DNA of 64,000 nucleotides from Aquila chrysaetos chrysaetos (lineage: Eukaryota > Chordata > Aves > Accipitriformes > Accipitridae): positions 6,646,001 to 6,710,000 of the forward strand of contig NC_044014.1 of the NCBI RefSeq assembly GCF_900496995.4. The letters are read 5' to 3'. Below the pieces are notes generated by a model that was not told the origin of the DNA, did not search any database, and saw only the letters and a program-made list of their open reading frames with translations. Positions 12,487-25,900 of this stretch are shown one piece after another. How positions within the stretch are numbered: position 1 is the first letter of the stretch; each line of letters opens with the position of its first letter. A program made the translations under genes and the position numbers.

Positions 12487-15400
12487 TTTCCCTGCGGCTG
12501 GCTCCTTTATACTGGCAGAAACCTGAGATCTGTTTCTCCCTCAGTTCCCTTCTACAGTTCCCCTCCCACACTACTTAAGAGACCCTCCCTGAAGGCTGCT
12601 AGGGCTAGAGCTTATTATTTAGAAATTCAGAGCTGTATTTTCTTAGATCTTCATGCAGACAGAAAAACTGGGGCTAGGACAATCATATCTGAACATCCTG
12701 CAACGCAGAGAACATCATGAATCCCCTAAGCTACAAACAGATGAATAATTACATGTTTCACAACACCCATAGCAAGCCTTGGCTTAGGAAAACTTGACTT
12801 CTGCCTACACTCAGGCAAGCTTCTTCTAGTTTCTGAATAAACCCTTTCCCTACTCGTGCACTCAGAGCAGTCTCGAGCTTGCATTTGGTTGCATTCATGA
12901 GGCCATTTTAACAAGATTACATTAAAAGTTATTTGAACATTTTTTTGGCAGAAAGGGAGATACAAGGTCAACTGCTTGCTTTCTTCCCTCAGACCTTTGT
13001 TCTCTATTACTATCTCTTAAATAGACACACTTCACTTTTGATTGCCTGAATTTGTATGGATCTGAAGCTGTGTTACTGACATATAAAAGACGTTTCTTCT
13101 TTTATAGCCTCTACACGTAAAGGAAGCCTGGAGAGATCTAGGTTTTGAGTCATCGAGCTGAAAGCACCATTCCTCATGCATATTGGAGAACCACGTTTTA
13201 ACTTCAAGAAGGTGCATTATACAGGGTTCTTGTACCCTCCAAGCAGCTCAGCTGAACACTGCCGCTGCAAGCAAAACCTGTTCCGATGATCACCTCTGTT
13301 CAGGTCACTGAAAACTTCCACTGCAGAAATAAGACAAATACTTAGGTCTTCAGGCTTTGCAACAAAGGAAATAGAAGTTTATGCTTTTCTGTCCATAGGC
13401 TGCTTTTGCAGTTAGGAATAAACTCTAGAAGGAAGCACAGACGATGGGACTACCTGTTGATGGTTGTGCTGCCAGTCAGAGGGACCTCAACAGGCTGGAG
13501 GAATGGGCAAAGAGGAGTCTTGCGAAGTTCGGCAAAGGCAGCTACAAAGCCCTGCACCTGGGGATAAACAACCCCAGGCACCTGCACAGGCCAGGGGCTC
13601 ACCAGCAGGAAAGCAGCTTTGCAGAAAAAGTCCTGGAGTCCTGGTGATTGTGTGAATAACATCCACATTCTTGCTTTTTTTACCACCGTTCGCAACACGC
13701 AGCAGAAAAACGCAAGGTTCATGCGCTTCCAGGTTCTCTGGTCAAAACCCCATGTGCAGGGTCAAGGATGCTCTAAATGACTCCCAGTTTTGATGTGCCA
13801 GATCCCAGCTAACTGTAGCGATGCTCATCTTTTTTCCCCAGCCTCCTTCCCTACGCTGTCTGGGAGGCACCCAGGAGCTGTGTGGTATCCAGAGCCTGCC
13901 TTCTGCTTTCCTTTGCCTCCTTCCTATCACCATGGGAAAATGATAATTTTTTAGAAGAGACCGCTAGTAATCTGCATCTAAAGCAAATAAAAAACCCCTC
14001 ACTGACTCTGTGGAAATGCCGAATCCCAGCAGGTCTGTTTGTAATCGTATTTACACTGGAGTGGTTCCATCAGCCTCTGGGAAGCTAATCCTGATTTACA
14101 ATTATGAAAATCAGATAGAAATCTAGAGCCAAGCTCATATTTTATTTTAAGAGTTGCTGTTACAAGAGTCTCAAAACAACCACCAGACTGCTCCTATTAA
14201 ATCAAAGCAAGCTGTCAATGACTTACACCATTTCAGTTAAATACAGATACGCCAAGAGTATTGAAATGGGAACAGGCATTTGACATAATATTTCCCACTA
14301 TTAAGCAAGACTTCATGGGATTTTTTTATTTCCACATTGGGGAACACACCCTAATTCAAAGTGATGATTAAAAAAAGTCCAAGAATACTTAGCTCGGTCT
14401 GAGAAACGCAGCACTGCAAAGGGCTGCTCTCCAATGCCCAGTCCTGTTATATGTGAACATTTAGTCTCCACCAACTAGCACCCTGGCACTGGCAATAACT
14501 GCTGATCATTTTTAAGGAAAAAGGAAATGCTAGATTTTATTATTCATCGCAAGAAAAAAAAAAAAACAAACCACACATACAGGGAGGAATCAGGGAGAAC
14601 ATTATTATGGAAACAGCATTTTAGACAGAGCTTGTAACACATTTGTCATACTGCAGACACAAAGTTATAAATACTAACATAACATTCAGTGGGAAAGGAC
14701 CAGGACAACTCTAGAAGCACAGTTACTGAAAATTTTCAATGTTATGCAAGACATCTCCTAGCACAAGGAGAAATTATTTGACCACGCTTCTTTTACAAAG
14801 AGATGTGCTAGGAGGTGTTCCCAGAGAACAGAAACGTTCGCTGCTGGAGGGGGCAACGGCTCCTGAAACAGCAGCAGAGGAGCAGCGGTCAAAAGGTTTT
14901 TCAAAAGAAGTAAGTTTGCAATGAAAGATTCAATTTCATTCAAATGGGAATCTTTTGGAAAGGTGCTGGATTTCTTAGAGAGACTCCAGGTTTTTTTCCT
15001 TGGAATTAATTCATAAAAATTTCCACCTGAAAATTAATTTTCCGCATGAGACCTCAATGCAAAACTGGACTGTATCAGAGTCTGAATTAGCATATAAAAG
15101 AAGTAACCAGAAAGGTGTGACCTTTCAGTGGAAACCGATTAGTTTTTCACTTTTCTGGCTTTTTTTTTTTCAATTTATTCTGCACACTCTGTACTTTTTC
15201 TGTCTGTGCCCTTTGCTTCTTCTGTGGCTTTAGGGAACTCACCAACAACCTTTGGTTCCTGCACATGTTCTCTAGTGTAACGCTATCAGGATGAAGTGCT
15301 TGTGAAAAAGAAAAGTCAGTCAGAGCACTTTCATCCTTCAATGAACTTACCTTCAAAAAAATGTGCAATTTAAAAGATTTGTAGATATAAAATAAGATCA

Positions 15401-18224
15401 ACACAATGTTACATATGTGCTTACCTGGAAGCACTGCATGCCATTCAACACAGCAGCTTCCTCACAGGAGAGTAAAGGCACTTGCTTTTCGACATTTTCA
15501 CTAAACGAAGCGCTGTACTTTGTCAAAAGTCTTCAGATCTTCACAAACATCTTCAGGCATACATATTAGGGCACAGAGATAGTCTCCCATTATAAAAGTG
15601 AAAGTCAGGCTGCATCAGAGCAGCAAAGGGAGCGAGCATCGAGTTCAGAAGATCCTCTGGAGAACACTTAGCGTGAATGCATTAATTGTAAGAAATATTG
15701 ATCGAAGTCACTCAGCCAACCTCAGCTGCTGAACTGAGGGAGCCAGTCTCTCACCAGTGGGCCAGAACACAGGTGGCATTAGTTAGAGCCTCTCATTCAC
15801 AGCCCCAGGTGAACTGTTTTCTGTGATTGGAGCATTTCCTAGAGCAGCTGCTTGTTGCTTAAAACTTTAACGATGACTATCTGTCCCCAGTTTTCAGGAG
15901 TAGGAAAGGAGATAAAATGACTCTAGGAAAGTCACAGAGGTACACAGGGTGAGATGAATCTGCTTCACACCCTATCGGGTGGTTTCCGTCAGCAAGAATT
16001 AGTCACACATTTTTACCCTTCTGCTATGAGTGCCTTGCAGTCTTCTGTCTTTGCATGAACTACTACGTGGTGATCTGTCTCAAGGATGTTTTAAGCACTG
16101 CAGAGTACAACTACCCCACGGGGGCTATCTCTCGGGTTAGGCAGATGGTGCCAATAGCACTTTGCACCTCACACCATGCTTGTTCCAATATTTCTGAATA
16201 CCTCCACGAGCCTACTAGCACAACTCCATTCAATACAGGACTGCACATGACTGCAGTCTGTATTTTCACGAGGCTCATCGCCTGTGACAGCTGTAGACAC
16301 ATGATCAGGGCTGCAGAACACAGCCAATATTTACCCATCTCTCACATTAAAATCTTGAATTGGTTTAAAGACCACAGCCAAAGTGCCAAAAAGACACCAG
16401 GGGTACAGAGAAGAGAATGGGTTCTCTTTTTCTCCATTTACCCCAGCTTAAGTAAACTGCCTCAGCTTCCACTTTCACACTGAAGAGCTTAAAATTAACA
16501 GCAGAGATGAAATATGTTTTCCAGGGGCATCCCAGTGCCCCAGCCTAAGAGTACTGGTGTGAATGCTGTAAGTACCAACATCACAACGGAATCAAGAACT
16601 TCCCTTCCACCCCACCACCCCAGCTGTTCCTTCCCCACTTCTCTCTGCTCTTCAGCCTCCATATATTTTTCAATAAGTTAATTTAGACAGTTTCACCTTA
16701 AACTTTCAATCCTCTCTTCTCCTGTAGAGGCTCCAGAGCCAGGATGCAAGTCTGAAGCAGTGCACTTTTTTGAGGACACTTTCATATTGACATGGGCAGA
16801 TGACAAGAAAAGCCAGGGCAGAAAACAAGTGGCAATGGGATGGTTATAATTCCCAACACTAATTTCCCCTCCTTTTCCTGTGCTATTATGCCCTGCTACA
16901 CAGATATCGTTATTAAAAAAACAAACAAACAAAAAACCAAAACCCCACAAACTTCTGGACAATTTTTTTTTTTTAAATGTTTATGATCACTTCAGCACAG
17001 ATTAAAATATGGCAGGGAAAACTTTAATTTTTTGTATATGGATTACCTAATTAAAGTTTAATTAGCATTGTTTATTCAATTATGGATTCTAATACCTACT
17101 ACTCCTATTTAGAAAAGTCACAATAAATAAAAAAAAATAACAAACGTAGAACAGCATATATCAGAGGCTGTGCTGTATATGCTCTGCCTAATAAGTTGTT
17201 GCAGCATGCTAGGAAGATTTCTGCTGAGGAAGTAATAGGTACATCCGTAGCAGACAAATTCACTCTTTAAACTCCATTTGTTTTACAGTTTTTCTTTGTT
17301 TTATATAATCATTGGTTACACTGTTATTTTTCCTTAATGTCTGAACCTTCATTTTCTTTTAAGGTATAAGAATTGCTAGTTACTGTAGTTACAGTCGAAT
17401 TTTTATTTTTATAACTAGAACCGATTTTAATGCTATATTCCCAAAACAATTTCTCCGCTCCAGACGGTCCTCATTCACCTGCAATATCCTCCTGTGCATC
17501 CTTCCATTGCAAAGTAAACTCCTTGCTAGCCAGGGTCCCCCATGCACCAATGCTTTTCACACACCCATAAAATTTTACTGTTCCTTGGTACTGCTGTTCC
17601 CTCCCAGGGCGCTGTATCGCAGCCCATCAGCTTTACAGCAAAAGAAGAAAGTGAAAAAGATGCCGTCAGAGCTATTTAAGCATATTCATCATATTATTCA
17701 GTGTTGCACAGAGCTGATAAATGTAAGTGTATAATCTTCCACTCTATGATACTTAAGATGAAAAGGAGGCCAGTGGTTGTGGTTTGCAGTTTTTCGTTGG
17801 TGGGGGTTTTTTTAATATATTATTACAAAGCAGATTGTGGGTCTTCAGAGGTTAATTTACAAAGATACCAATACATTTGTTTTGGATAGTAAGTTTCATT
17901 TGGCAAACTTGCTTCCCAGAGCAAGATGGACTTTGATAAACCAAAGCAGCTCCAGTGGAAAGTCCCAAGATGACTACAGGATTGCAGCACACGGCATGCA
18001 AGAAGATGTCAAGGGAAGTGTTCAGTCTTGAGAAGCCAAACAGGAGAATCTTACTGCTGTCCTCAACTATCTAATATGACAGTACAAGAGAAAACAGAGA
18101 CAGCATTCCTGAAGATGCACAGAGAAAGAACAAGAGGCAAGAGACACAAGCTCCACGTGGGAAATTCTAATTACATATTAGAAAAAAATTTGCAATCATA
18201 GTAGTCAAACATTAGAATAGGGGC
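12487..18224. other. intergenic, only a CR1 fragment recognised
   Basis: Apart from the CR1 piece at 13464-13650 nothing is identifiable. The longest frame (16055-16483) has no recognisable similarity. An A/C tract lies at 16913-16950 and a homeodomain-like palindrome at 17047-17065. Confidence 0.55.
13464..13650 (+). mobile_element. CR1 LINE fragment, C-terminal reverse transcriptase region
   Basis: The plus strand reads QRDLNRLEEWAKRSLAKFGK followed by LHLGINNPRHLHRPGAHQQ and SSFAEK, the end of the CR1 ORF2 reverse transcriptase. No ORF start or 3' hairpin is attached; this is a dead, internally isolated piece. Confidence 0.8.
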
Positions 18225-18345
18225 CAGAGAGGTGAGATCTCCATCCTTGAACAAGGCCCTCAGCCACTCCTGCCTTGAGCACAGGAGCTGGGCTAAGTAA
18301 CCTCTCCAGAGGTCCCTCCCAACCTGTTTTCTGTAATGGAATACA
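18225..18345 (+). mobile_element. CR1 LINE 3' end fragment
   Basis: Contains the CR1 3' UTR pattern AGATCTCCATCCTTG, AACAAGGCCCT, then CTCCAGAGGTCCCTCCCAAC near the end, followed by a degraded tail. Typical 5'-truncated CR1 insertion. Confidence 0.75.
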
Positions 18346-19081
18346 AAACCTTCCTGTAAAGACCCGCTGGAAATAAGGTATTTTTAATTATAATAACCCA
18401 AATATATACACAATAATGTGTCTTTTACATATACCAAGAAAAAAAAACATACTGCATTTCAAAATTCATTTACTGCAATAACAGAGGCAAATACTCAGTA
18501 GTAAGGTTAAGTCACTAATATTAAGAAAAGCCACAATTTGCATGTAAGTTGAAGCCAGAGGAAAGCTACAGAAGCTCAGTATTCAGAGGCATAAATTCAA
18601 AGGATTTCATACTACCCAACTCATCTCAACTTCATTACATGAAAATGGAGTCTGGATCGTAGGTCTGGACCTAGTTTCTTCTCTAGTACTCATAAGCTTC
18701 AGATTCCTCTATTTACATTGACTGTTTTGAGATACTAAACTGCAAGGTCAAGGTTAAGTATTTCAGTTCTCAGCTGCAGCCTAGTTTCACTAAAGTAACC
18801 TTAATTACCAGACCAACATGTTATTATAAATTGTTCTTCATTTCAGGAGATGTGAACACTGAACTAGCTGTAACAAACTTCTAACATTTTCAAAGTCAAA
18901 GGTTCATTTTTACTTAAAAAAAACCACAATAAAACTCTTAACAGAGGCTTAAAAACGTCTTTATAAAATAATCTCCATCACACTTACAATAGTAAGAAAA
19001 CGATTCTGATTGCTAGTTTTTAGTATATATGAACTCTTTTGTGTAATCTGTATTAAAGATGGTTATAACTACAGTTCACAT

Positions 19082-19087
19082 TTTATT
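19082..19087 (-). promoter_or_regulatory. candidate SEC23IP polyadenylation signal
   Basis: AATAAA on the minus strand, the first canonical hexamer after the stop codon. No strong GU-rich downstream element is evident, so the call is tentative. Confidence 0.3.
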
Positions 19088-22000
19088 TTTAAAAGGTGGA
19101 CCAACAAACATGTCAAGAAAAGCAGATTATTGCTGTTTCTCAACAAGTCCTTTTTAATAAGGACATGCTGCCTTGATGGGCAAAGCATGTTTGACAGCGA
19201 GCTGAGACAGGATAGCTGAAGGAGAGAAGTAATGATTTGCATGCCAAAAAAACCCTTCTTCGACGATCACTTTATACTTGGCAACTGTACAATTAAACTG
19301 ATTTAAGATCAAAACTGTGTCATTCCATCCATCTCTTGAATGACAGTGCTGATCATCTCAAAATTTAAGTTTGCTTGAAGTGACACAAGAAGGTAGAATC
19401 TGAGCAAGTTCTGGACCAGCAGAAAAAAAGTCTGACGCTTATCCTGTCATCTGTAACTATGAAAATACTAGGTGTTCTTCAAAGCGTTTTTCACCAGGTC
19501 TGTCGGAGCAACAGGTATGGCTGTGCAGAGAAAACAGAACATGTACATATGGGAAATATGAAATATATCAAGTTTCCTATTCCTGTAGTAGTACTAATAA
19601 AATTAAATATGCCAACATTCAATTTCAAGAGGACTCAAAAAGATCTAAAAATCCATACACATTTTTTTATCATTTTTTTAATACAATAAGCTCCTGAAAT
19701 ATACTTCTTGTGGACACAAATTGGCAATTACAATTACAAGCAGAAAGAGCCCACAACTGCTCATAGGATGTCATTCACTATACATTTTAATTAGCTACTA
19801 GATTCTTTAACTTATGGTAATAAATTATCCTACTCTAAATAGAGACAGAAATAAAGATGCAACAGTTTATACATCCAAGCTTTAATATGCTGGTGCATTC
19901 TCCTCCCTCACTACAGCCCCCTAAAAAGAGCTGTAAAAATAAAAATAATGTATAGACAGTCTATAGCGACTTGAACAAATCTTCTAGCCAACACAGTGAA
20001 ATATACTCCTGTGAATCTAATAAAAAGATCAAGATGCTAGTGGTGGCTATGCTTTACTAAAGAAGGACAAAATTCTCATTTGCAAGAGTCATTTAAAAAC
20101 ATCTTAGTGTTTTCAGTTTCCTTTCAACCAAGTTACCAAAATAGATAGAGGAAATGAAATTTCCAATTTATGTGTTAAAGTTGTCCCAAGCACTTCTTTA
20201 CATTGTTTACATGAAACCCTGTATTACTGTTTCACAAAGAACAGCTTTAAGATGATCTAGAAGAGCTAAATCAAGTCAGTCATACCAAATAAAAGTAGAA
20301 CTCAAGAGGTTTTAATACCATTTGTACTATTTTATCAGTGAGTAGAAGCAAACAGATATTGGTAGCTAGTCACCAATTTTAAGTGCAATGAATTCCCCTC
20401 ATATGTAATTTTAGCTAAGATAGTTAACGCTGCTGACTTGACTTAGTTAAGAGTAAGTTACCAGCAGATGTCAAGAAAAACCTCCGAAGACAGAACACTA
20501 CACAGCTATGCTATGCATTAGATGCTGTGCATCAATGACCCTCCTTGCTGTCAGAATTTATCCTCCATATGATGAAGCACAGTGGCCACCTTAGCCCTCT
20601 TCTACTTTTAAGAACATTGTTTGACCAACTCCTTCCATCTCTCCGAAAGAAAACAATCAGCTAATTCAGACCAGAGATAAAACCAAACATCCAGCTCCTC
20701 CCTTAGCTTGCCTCTGCTAAATTTTATCTGCTCCAAAATTACCAGTGTCTCCAAGAAGTTAAAGGGACCTGTACTGGCCAACAGCACCATAAACATCAAC
20801 ATTCCTGAGGAAAGGCAAGCAGGCTAGTAGATCTGTCTCTTTCCCCCTGCTGACAGCAGACACCATGAAATTAAACTGGACAGCAAGAGGTAGCTCTGCG
20901 CATCAAAGCAGGGAAGCGGTCAGGTCTCAGCGTTCAAATCAATTAACATGAAAAATATGAAGAGAGAGCCCAGAGCTACCTTTGGCATTTACTCTTTCCC
21001 TTGAGCAGCCCACAAAGAGAGAGGCTGTTTCTTCAGATAATCTACTTCTAGATAGGTAAATGGATGTTGCTGTCATAGGCACTGCTGGATAATCCATTAC
21101 TTTCACACTGCCACCCTTCACATTTGAAGGTCTTAAAAGAAAAAAAACAAAAAGAAAAAACATGCCAACCCTATCTGACTACTGTCTAACACTGGGGGAG
21201 AATTTGCCTTTTCCCTACTGCAAGACTTATGCGATATTATTTTAGACAGCATATGTAGACATATTTCTTCTCATGTAAAAAAGATCCTGGTCTTCTAGTG
21301 TGCAGCCTTCCCAAGATACTACATGTCATTAACTGCATCCCAGTGGGCCCTAACTGACCTCCCATTTAAGCCTCCAGGATTTGAATCCCCATCTCAAGCA
21401 CTATTCAGTCAAGCAAGTGGTGAGAGAACTTCTGAGCAATTCCCGATGGTATTACAATCACACAGATTTCCTTAACTATGCTTTGTTGCATGACATCCTG
21501 CTAAACGGTCCTCCAACTGTGTAGTTCTCAATGAAAAATACAATTATACCAGTGTATGCCAAAGCTAAGCAACAAACCCACTAGCTTTGTGGTGATAAAT
21601 TACCACATCCCACCCCCAACCCCCCACAATGAGACTGAAAGTTATTTCTGTAGCAATAAGCTTCATGTGATTTCAGCCTAAGCAGTCATAAAGAAATGAA
21701 AGCAGAGAAAAAATTCTGCAACTGTGACTTGAGACTCCACATAAGCCATTGTGATAACTAATACACCACTGTCAGAGCTGTGCAGCCAAACAGTGCCTTT
21801 TTCCTATTATTTGGCCATGCTTTAAAAAAATGCATTTGATCAGCTATGACATTTCATTTTAAAAAAAGATGCTATCAACTGACCATCAGAAGCATTCTGT
21901 TACAAAAGACTACTAAAACTGTATGGCACCAGGTAAAGATATCTAGAATATTCTCTGAAATGTCAAGTATTTCTCTTCATACTGGGTATTTATGTACCTT

Positions 22001-22877
22001 GACATTATCAGTTTTTCTGAAAAAATTGAGAAATACATTCAGAAACTATCTTGTCATATGATTCCAAAAAGGTAAGGTGCATATTTCTTCCTCCTTGCCT
22101 CTCAAAAGAGAACATAGTCTATTCTACAACACCCAGTGATGCAAACTGATAAAATACAGATCCTCAGTTAGGAAACACACATCTTAAAATAAAAACACCT
22201 GCAAGTGTATTTCAGATCTAAGATACTTAATTATATTGTGTATTTAATTTCTTTTCAAAGTGAACCAACTTCTATGCTATATCATTTCACTTGTACTTAA
22301 ATTCTTAAGCTATACAAAGATAATAAAATACTGGCATATAGAGAGGTCTCATTCAGTAATTTATCAATATTAATGTTTAACACCTTCTTAGGAGACAAGC
22401 AACTTCTTCCCTGGCATACATGTGCACAATTGGTCAACCAATACAACAATATGGACATTGCAACAGTGGAACACTGCTGCTCTTCTTTGATCTACTGCAC
22501 TGTAAATGAAGTTTCATCATATCCAATATCACCAAGTTTTCCTATACTTGAACATTCACTGAACAACTGAACTGGGGGAGAAACATGATAAAGAGAGATC
22601 ATATTTTTTGACATATTTGTACTGGCAATTATTATCCCATACCAGAAACTCTAACATCAGATATCTTTGGGGAGCGAAGGGGGGAAGAACTTCAAGACTT
22701 TCCCTGCATTTAAGTCTGGAAATTGGTTTTGCAATCAAAATGACACTTTGCAGCTGCCCGCTTCATAATTTAAACTTCAGAGGAAAAGAGAACGTAAAGA
22801 CATCTAAGTTGCAGCTGAATTTCATATGAGTACATAAGTTATATTAAAACAAACTTACAAATTCATGTTTCCACACA
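19082..22877 (-). other. SEC23IP: probable SEC23IP 3' untranslated region
   Basis: AT-rich, repeat-poor DNA directly after the SEC23IP stop codon, with no coding signal on either strand. The first canonical minus-strand AATAAA after the stop is at 19087-19082, about 3.8 kb away; weaker ATTAAA copies occur earlier (for example near 22242). The true 3' end cannot be fixed without transcript data. Confidence 0.35.
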
Positions 22878-22959
22878 TCAGTGCTGTGGCTGCTCAGGAT
22901 TGATATTCATAGTCCTGTATATTTCTTTGAGAAACAACAAGGCAGTGTCTTCAGATCCC
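22878..22959 (-). CDS. SEC23IP: SEC23IP coding exon 18 (stop codon)
   Basis: Acceptor TTCATAG. Completes the split Trp codon, then encodes [21 protein letters not shown] and TGA (complement of 22878-22880). The C-terminal PEQPQH matches the mammalian protein. Confidence 0.95.
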
Positions 22960-25900
22960 CTATGAAGAATGTAAATGCATTATTTTAGTACGGTCCATGT
23001 TCTAATTCTTGTAAACCACACTTCATCCCATTCTAGCTCTTTAAAAAGTTTGCACAACTATTGCCCTAGCACTTACCTTTCGGGAACATGATGCTACCTC
23101 TACCAACTTCCTTCAAGCTACAGTTCTTCAACAGTTTTGCCTTATTTCTGCTATCAGCCCTAGCCTACGCATTTACCTTTTTCTACTGCGTTTTCCCCCA
23201 TTCTGTCCCCTCTAACTTACTATGCTGCAACTCAAAATGCCCTTCTCTATCCACTTCTTTGATGTTACTCATTTGGCTTAAATATCCTCAAATAATCTAT
23301 CACTTTTTGTCTGCAATGGGCTCCTGAATATACTCCACCAAGAATACATTCTAGTTGTCAAGGCTTTCTTCCTTTACTTGCTCCACTGCATGTATTAGCC
23401 CAATGTCAAAACTCTGCCTTGCCAGTTCTATCAGCAATATTCTAATTCTTCTCTCCTAACTGGCTGGCACTTTCTTGTAAATAGACTATGTGAAATACCC
23501 ATAGTCTTCCTCTCTTCCTTACTGCTAAAAAGTAAGGAAGTTCTCAAATAATTTAAAGATTAATATAATTCAAGTGCCATGTTTCCAAGTTGCTATTTTC
23601 CCTCCTCTTTTAAAAATCAAAGCTTCAGGCTATCTGTATTTAAATTTAACAGGGACAGACTTAAATCTTCTTACTCATCTATAAAATGTTATTTAAACAC
23701 ACATAAAAAATACCAATATAAAAGAGTAAGAATTGCTGTAAAAAAAATAACAAAGTTAAACAGGCATATTTTAACAAAGTTCCAAAGCTGCAGGAGTTGT
23801 TAGATAAGGGTAGCTTCCTGTGCTTTTTAAAAGAAATGACACAGGGAGACAGTAAAGAAGATTTAGACAGTCCAACTGTTATTTACGGAACACCAGTACA
23901 GAGCTAAATGTGCAAGCTAAGGGACTACAGATATTTTCCACAACTGAGTACAGAGATAGTAACCACATTTCTTGATGGTCTCTGTTATTAAATGAGCAAG
24001 CAAACAAGAAAGCAGAAGGATCAACACAGAAGCTCTGTTCTCTCTAACGCACAGAGCATTTCATTTAAGGCTTTCCCCACCACCCCCCTCAAAAAAAAAA
24101 AAAAAAAAAAACAAATAACCAAAAAAAACCCCACCACCACCACCACACTCTCATATTTGGGTCAGTAATCATCGTGCTTAACTTCCTTACTTGAATAACA
24201 AAAAAACCTATGGGTAGCAAGTTTTTAAAAACCTGGCAATGATCAGCTGCCGCCTTGTAGAAAAGAACTCCCCGTTCCTTCAACTCTACTCACGAAACAG
24301 CACTGCCACCACTGGGTCACCAACTGCTTGGGAGCCCTGCCAGAGCTCAATGCTCAACAGTGCTGGCACATATCAGCACTGCAGCCTTGATAATCCCTTC
24401 TCTGGCAGGTACTGATCTTTGACAATGTCAGTGGTACTGACTTTAATAAGATCCTTCAGGTAATGCTTTCAATTCTGTATTTTAACCCCTGGAAAAATGC
24501 CTGCTTCTAAAAATTATTAGCTATTGAAAATCAAAACCTTCAAAAATAGTGTTGAGCACTGCTTGTCCGGCACCTGCTAAACTCAAACCAAGAGGCGAGT
24601 CACTCCTCCCTCACCAATAGCATTTTGCACAGCTCAGCAACTGACATCCAAGCTTGTCTATTACATATAAAGGTGTGTTGTCATGTCGCCAAACACAGTT
24701 TACGCATCCCTTGCTCTACTATTCCACACCTTGTGTATATTCATGCGTGCTTAATTTTATGACAATAATAAAATGTATACAATAACACACCAAAAAAAGA
24801 GAACAACTCGTAAGGGCAAATGCAACAGGTCAGTGGTTACTGCTATTCCTTGTGAGAGACTGAAAGAGTTAATGTCTCAAACATTGTGGTGGGGCAAGTT
24901 CTGCATAACAACAAACACTGCATAACAACTAGCCCCAGGGGAACCGAAGCCGATCAGCACAGGTCAGCAGAGGACATCAGCAACAGAACTGGGAAGGCCT
25001 GTGGGAGCTCTGTGTTCAGATGTGCTGAGCAGGGCAGCTCACCATGCACGGCCAAAGATCAAACGATGGTCATGCCTGCAGGGAAGAAGTTACTCCCAAG
25101 CAACCCACACAAACCCCACAAGACACCTAATTAGCCCAATGAGTTCCAGTGTCCACCCAAAGGAGGGGCAAGGAGATAATAAAAGGACACAAACTGAAGC
25201 CCCAGGCACATGTACCCACCAGAACTGGACTCCTTGGCTGACTAGAGCAACGCTGGACCCAGGAACGGTGAAATTTTTCTCTTTTCTTTTCCTCTTCCTC
25301 TCTCCGTCTCGCTTTCTCTTTCTCTCTCCTTTTTCATACTCCCTACTCCTCATCCCTTTGGACACAAAACCGTTGACCAAGTCTGGGACTAGGAATGGAT
25401 CCAGCCACCCCTGGGCTCCTCTCTGAGGAGTCTAGAAAGCAAGGGGGTCTGCTCTGAACCTCCTGACCCAACAGGAGGGATCTCCTTCTTCCCTGAATTG
25501 ATGTATATGGTTACCCCAGGTTACATGGTTTACTGAGGTAATTTCATGCCAGTTCCTGTTGTGAGAGACCCCACCACCTACTGTTACACCTCCCAGTTCA
25601 GGCTGCTTCTGCCATGAATAAAACGTTCAACTGATCATTTGGTGTCGTTTCACCTTAATTTAGCCCAAGGGAATTCCAAACTCACCACTACCCCTGCCTG
25701 GTCTGTCCAGCCCCGGTCATGACATTCCTATAAATGGAGTTATATCTTTCTCCATTTGATACACGTAAGCACTTACAAAAATTGAAACCAAATCCAGATA
25801 AGGCAATGGAGTACTGCAGCTCTGACTACACGATGACATCAGACTCTGCTTCTTGTTCTATAAATTGTTCTGTATACAAGCAACCACTGTACACAAGTGG

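Noticed and set aside
16055-16483. 142-codon frame in the intergenic region
   Set aside because: No recognisable family, no splice or promoter context, and an overlapping frame on the other strand; likely chance.
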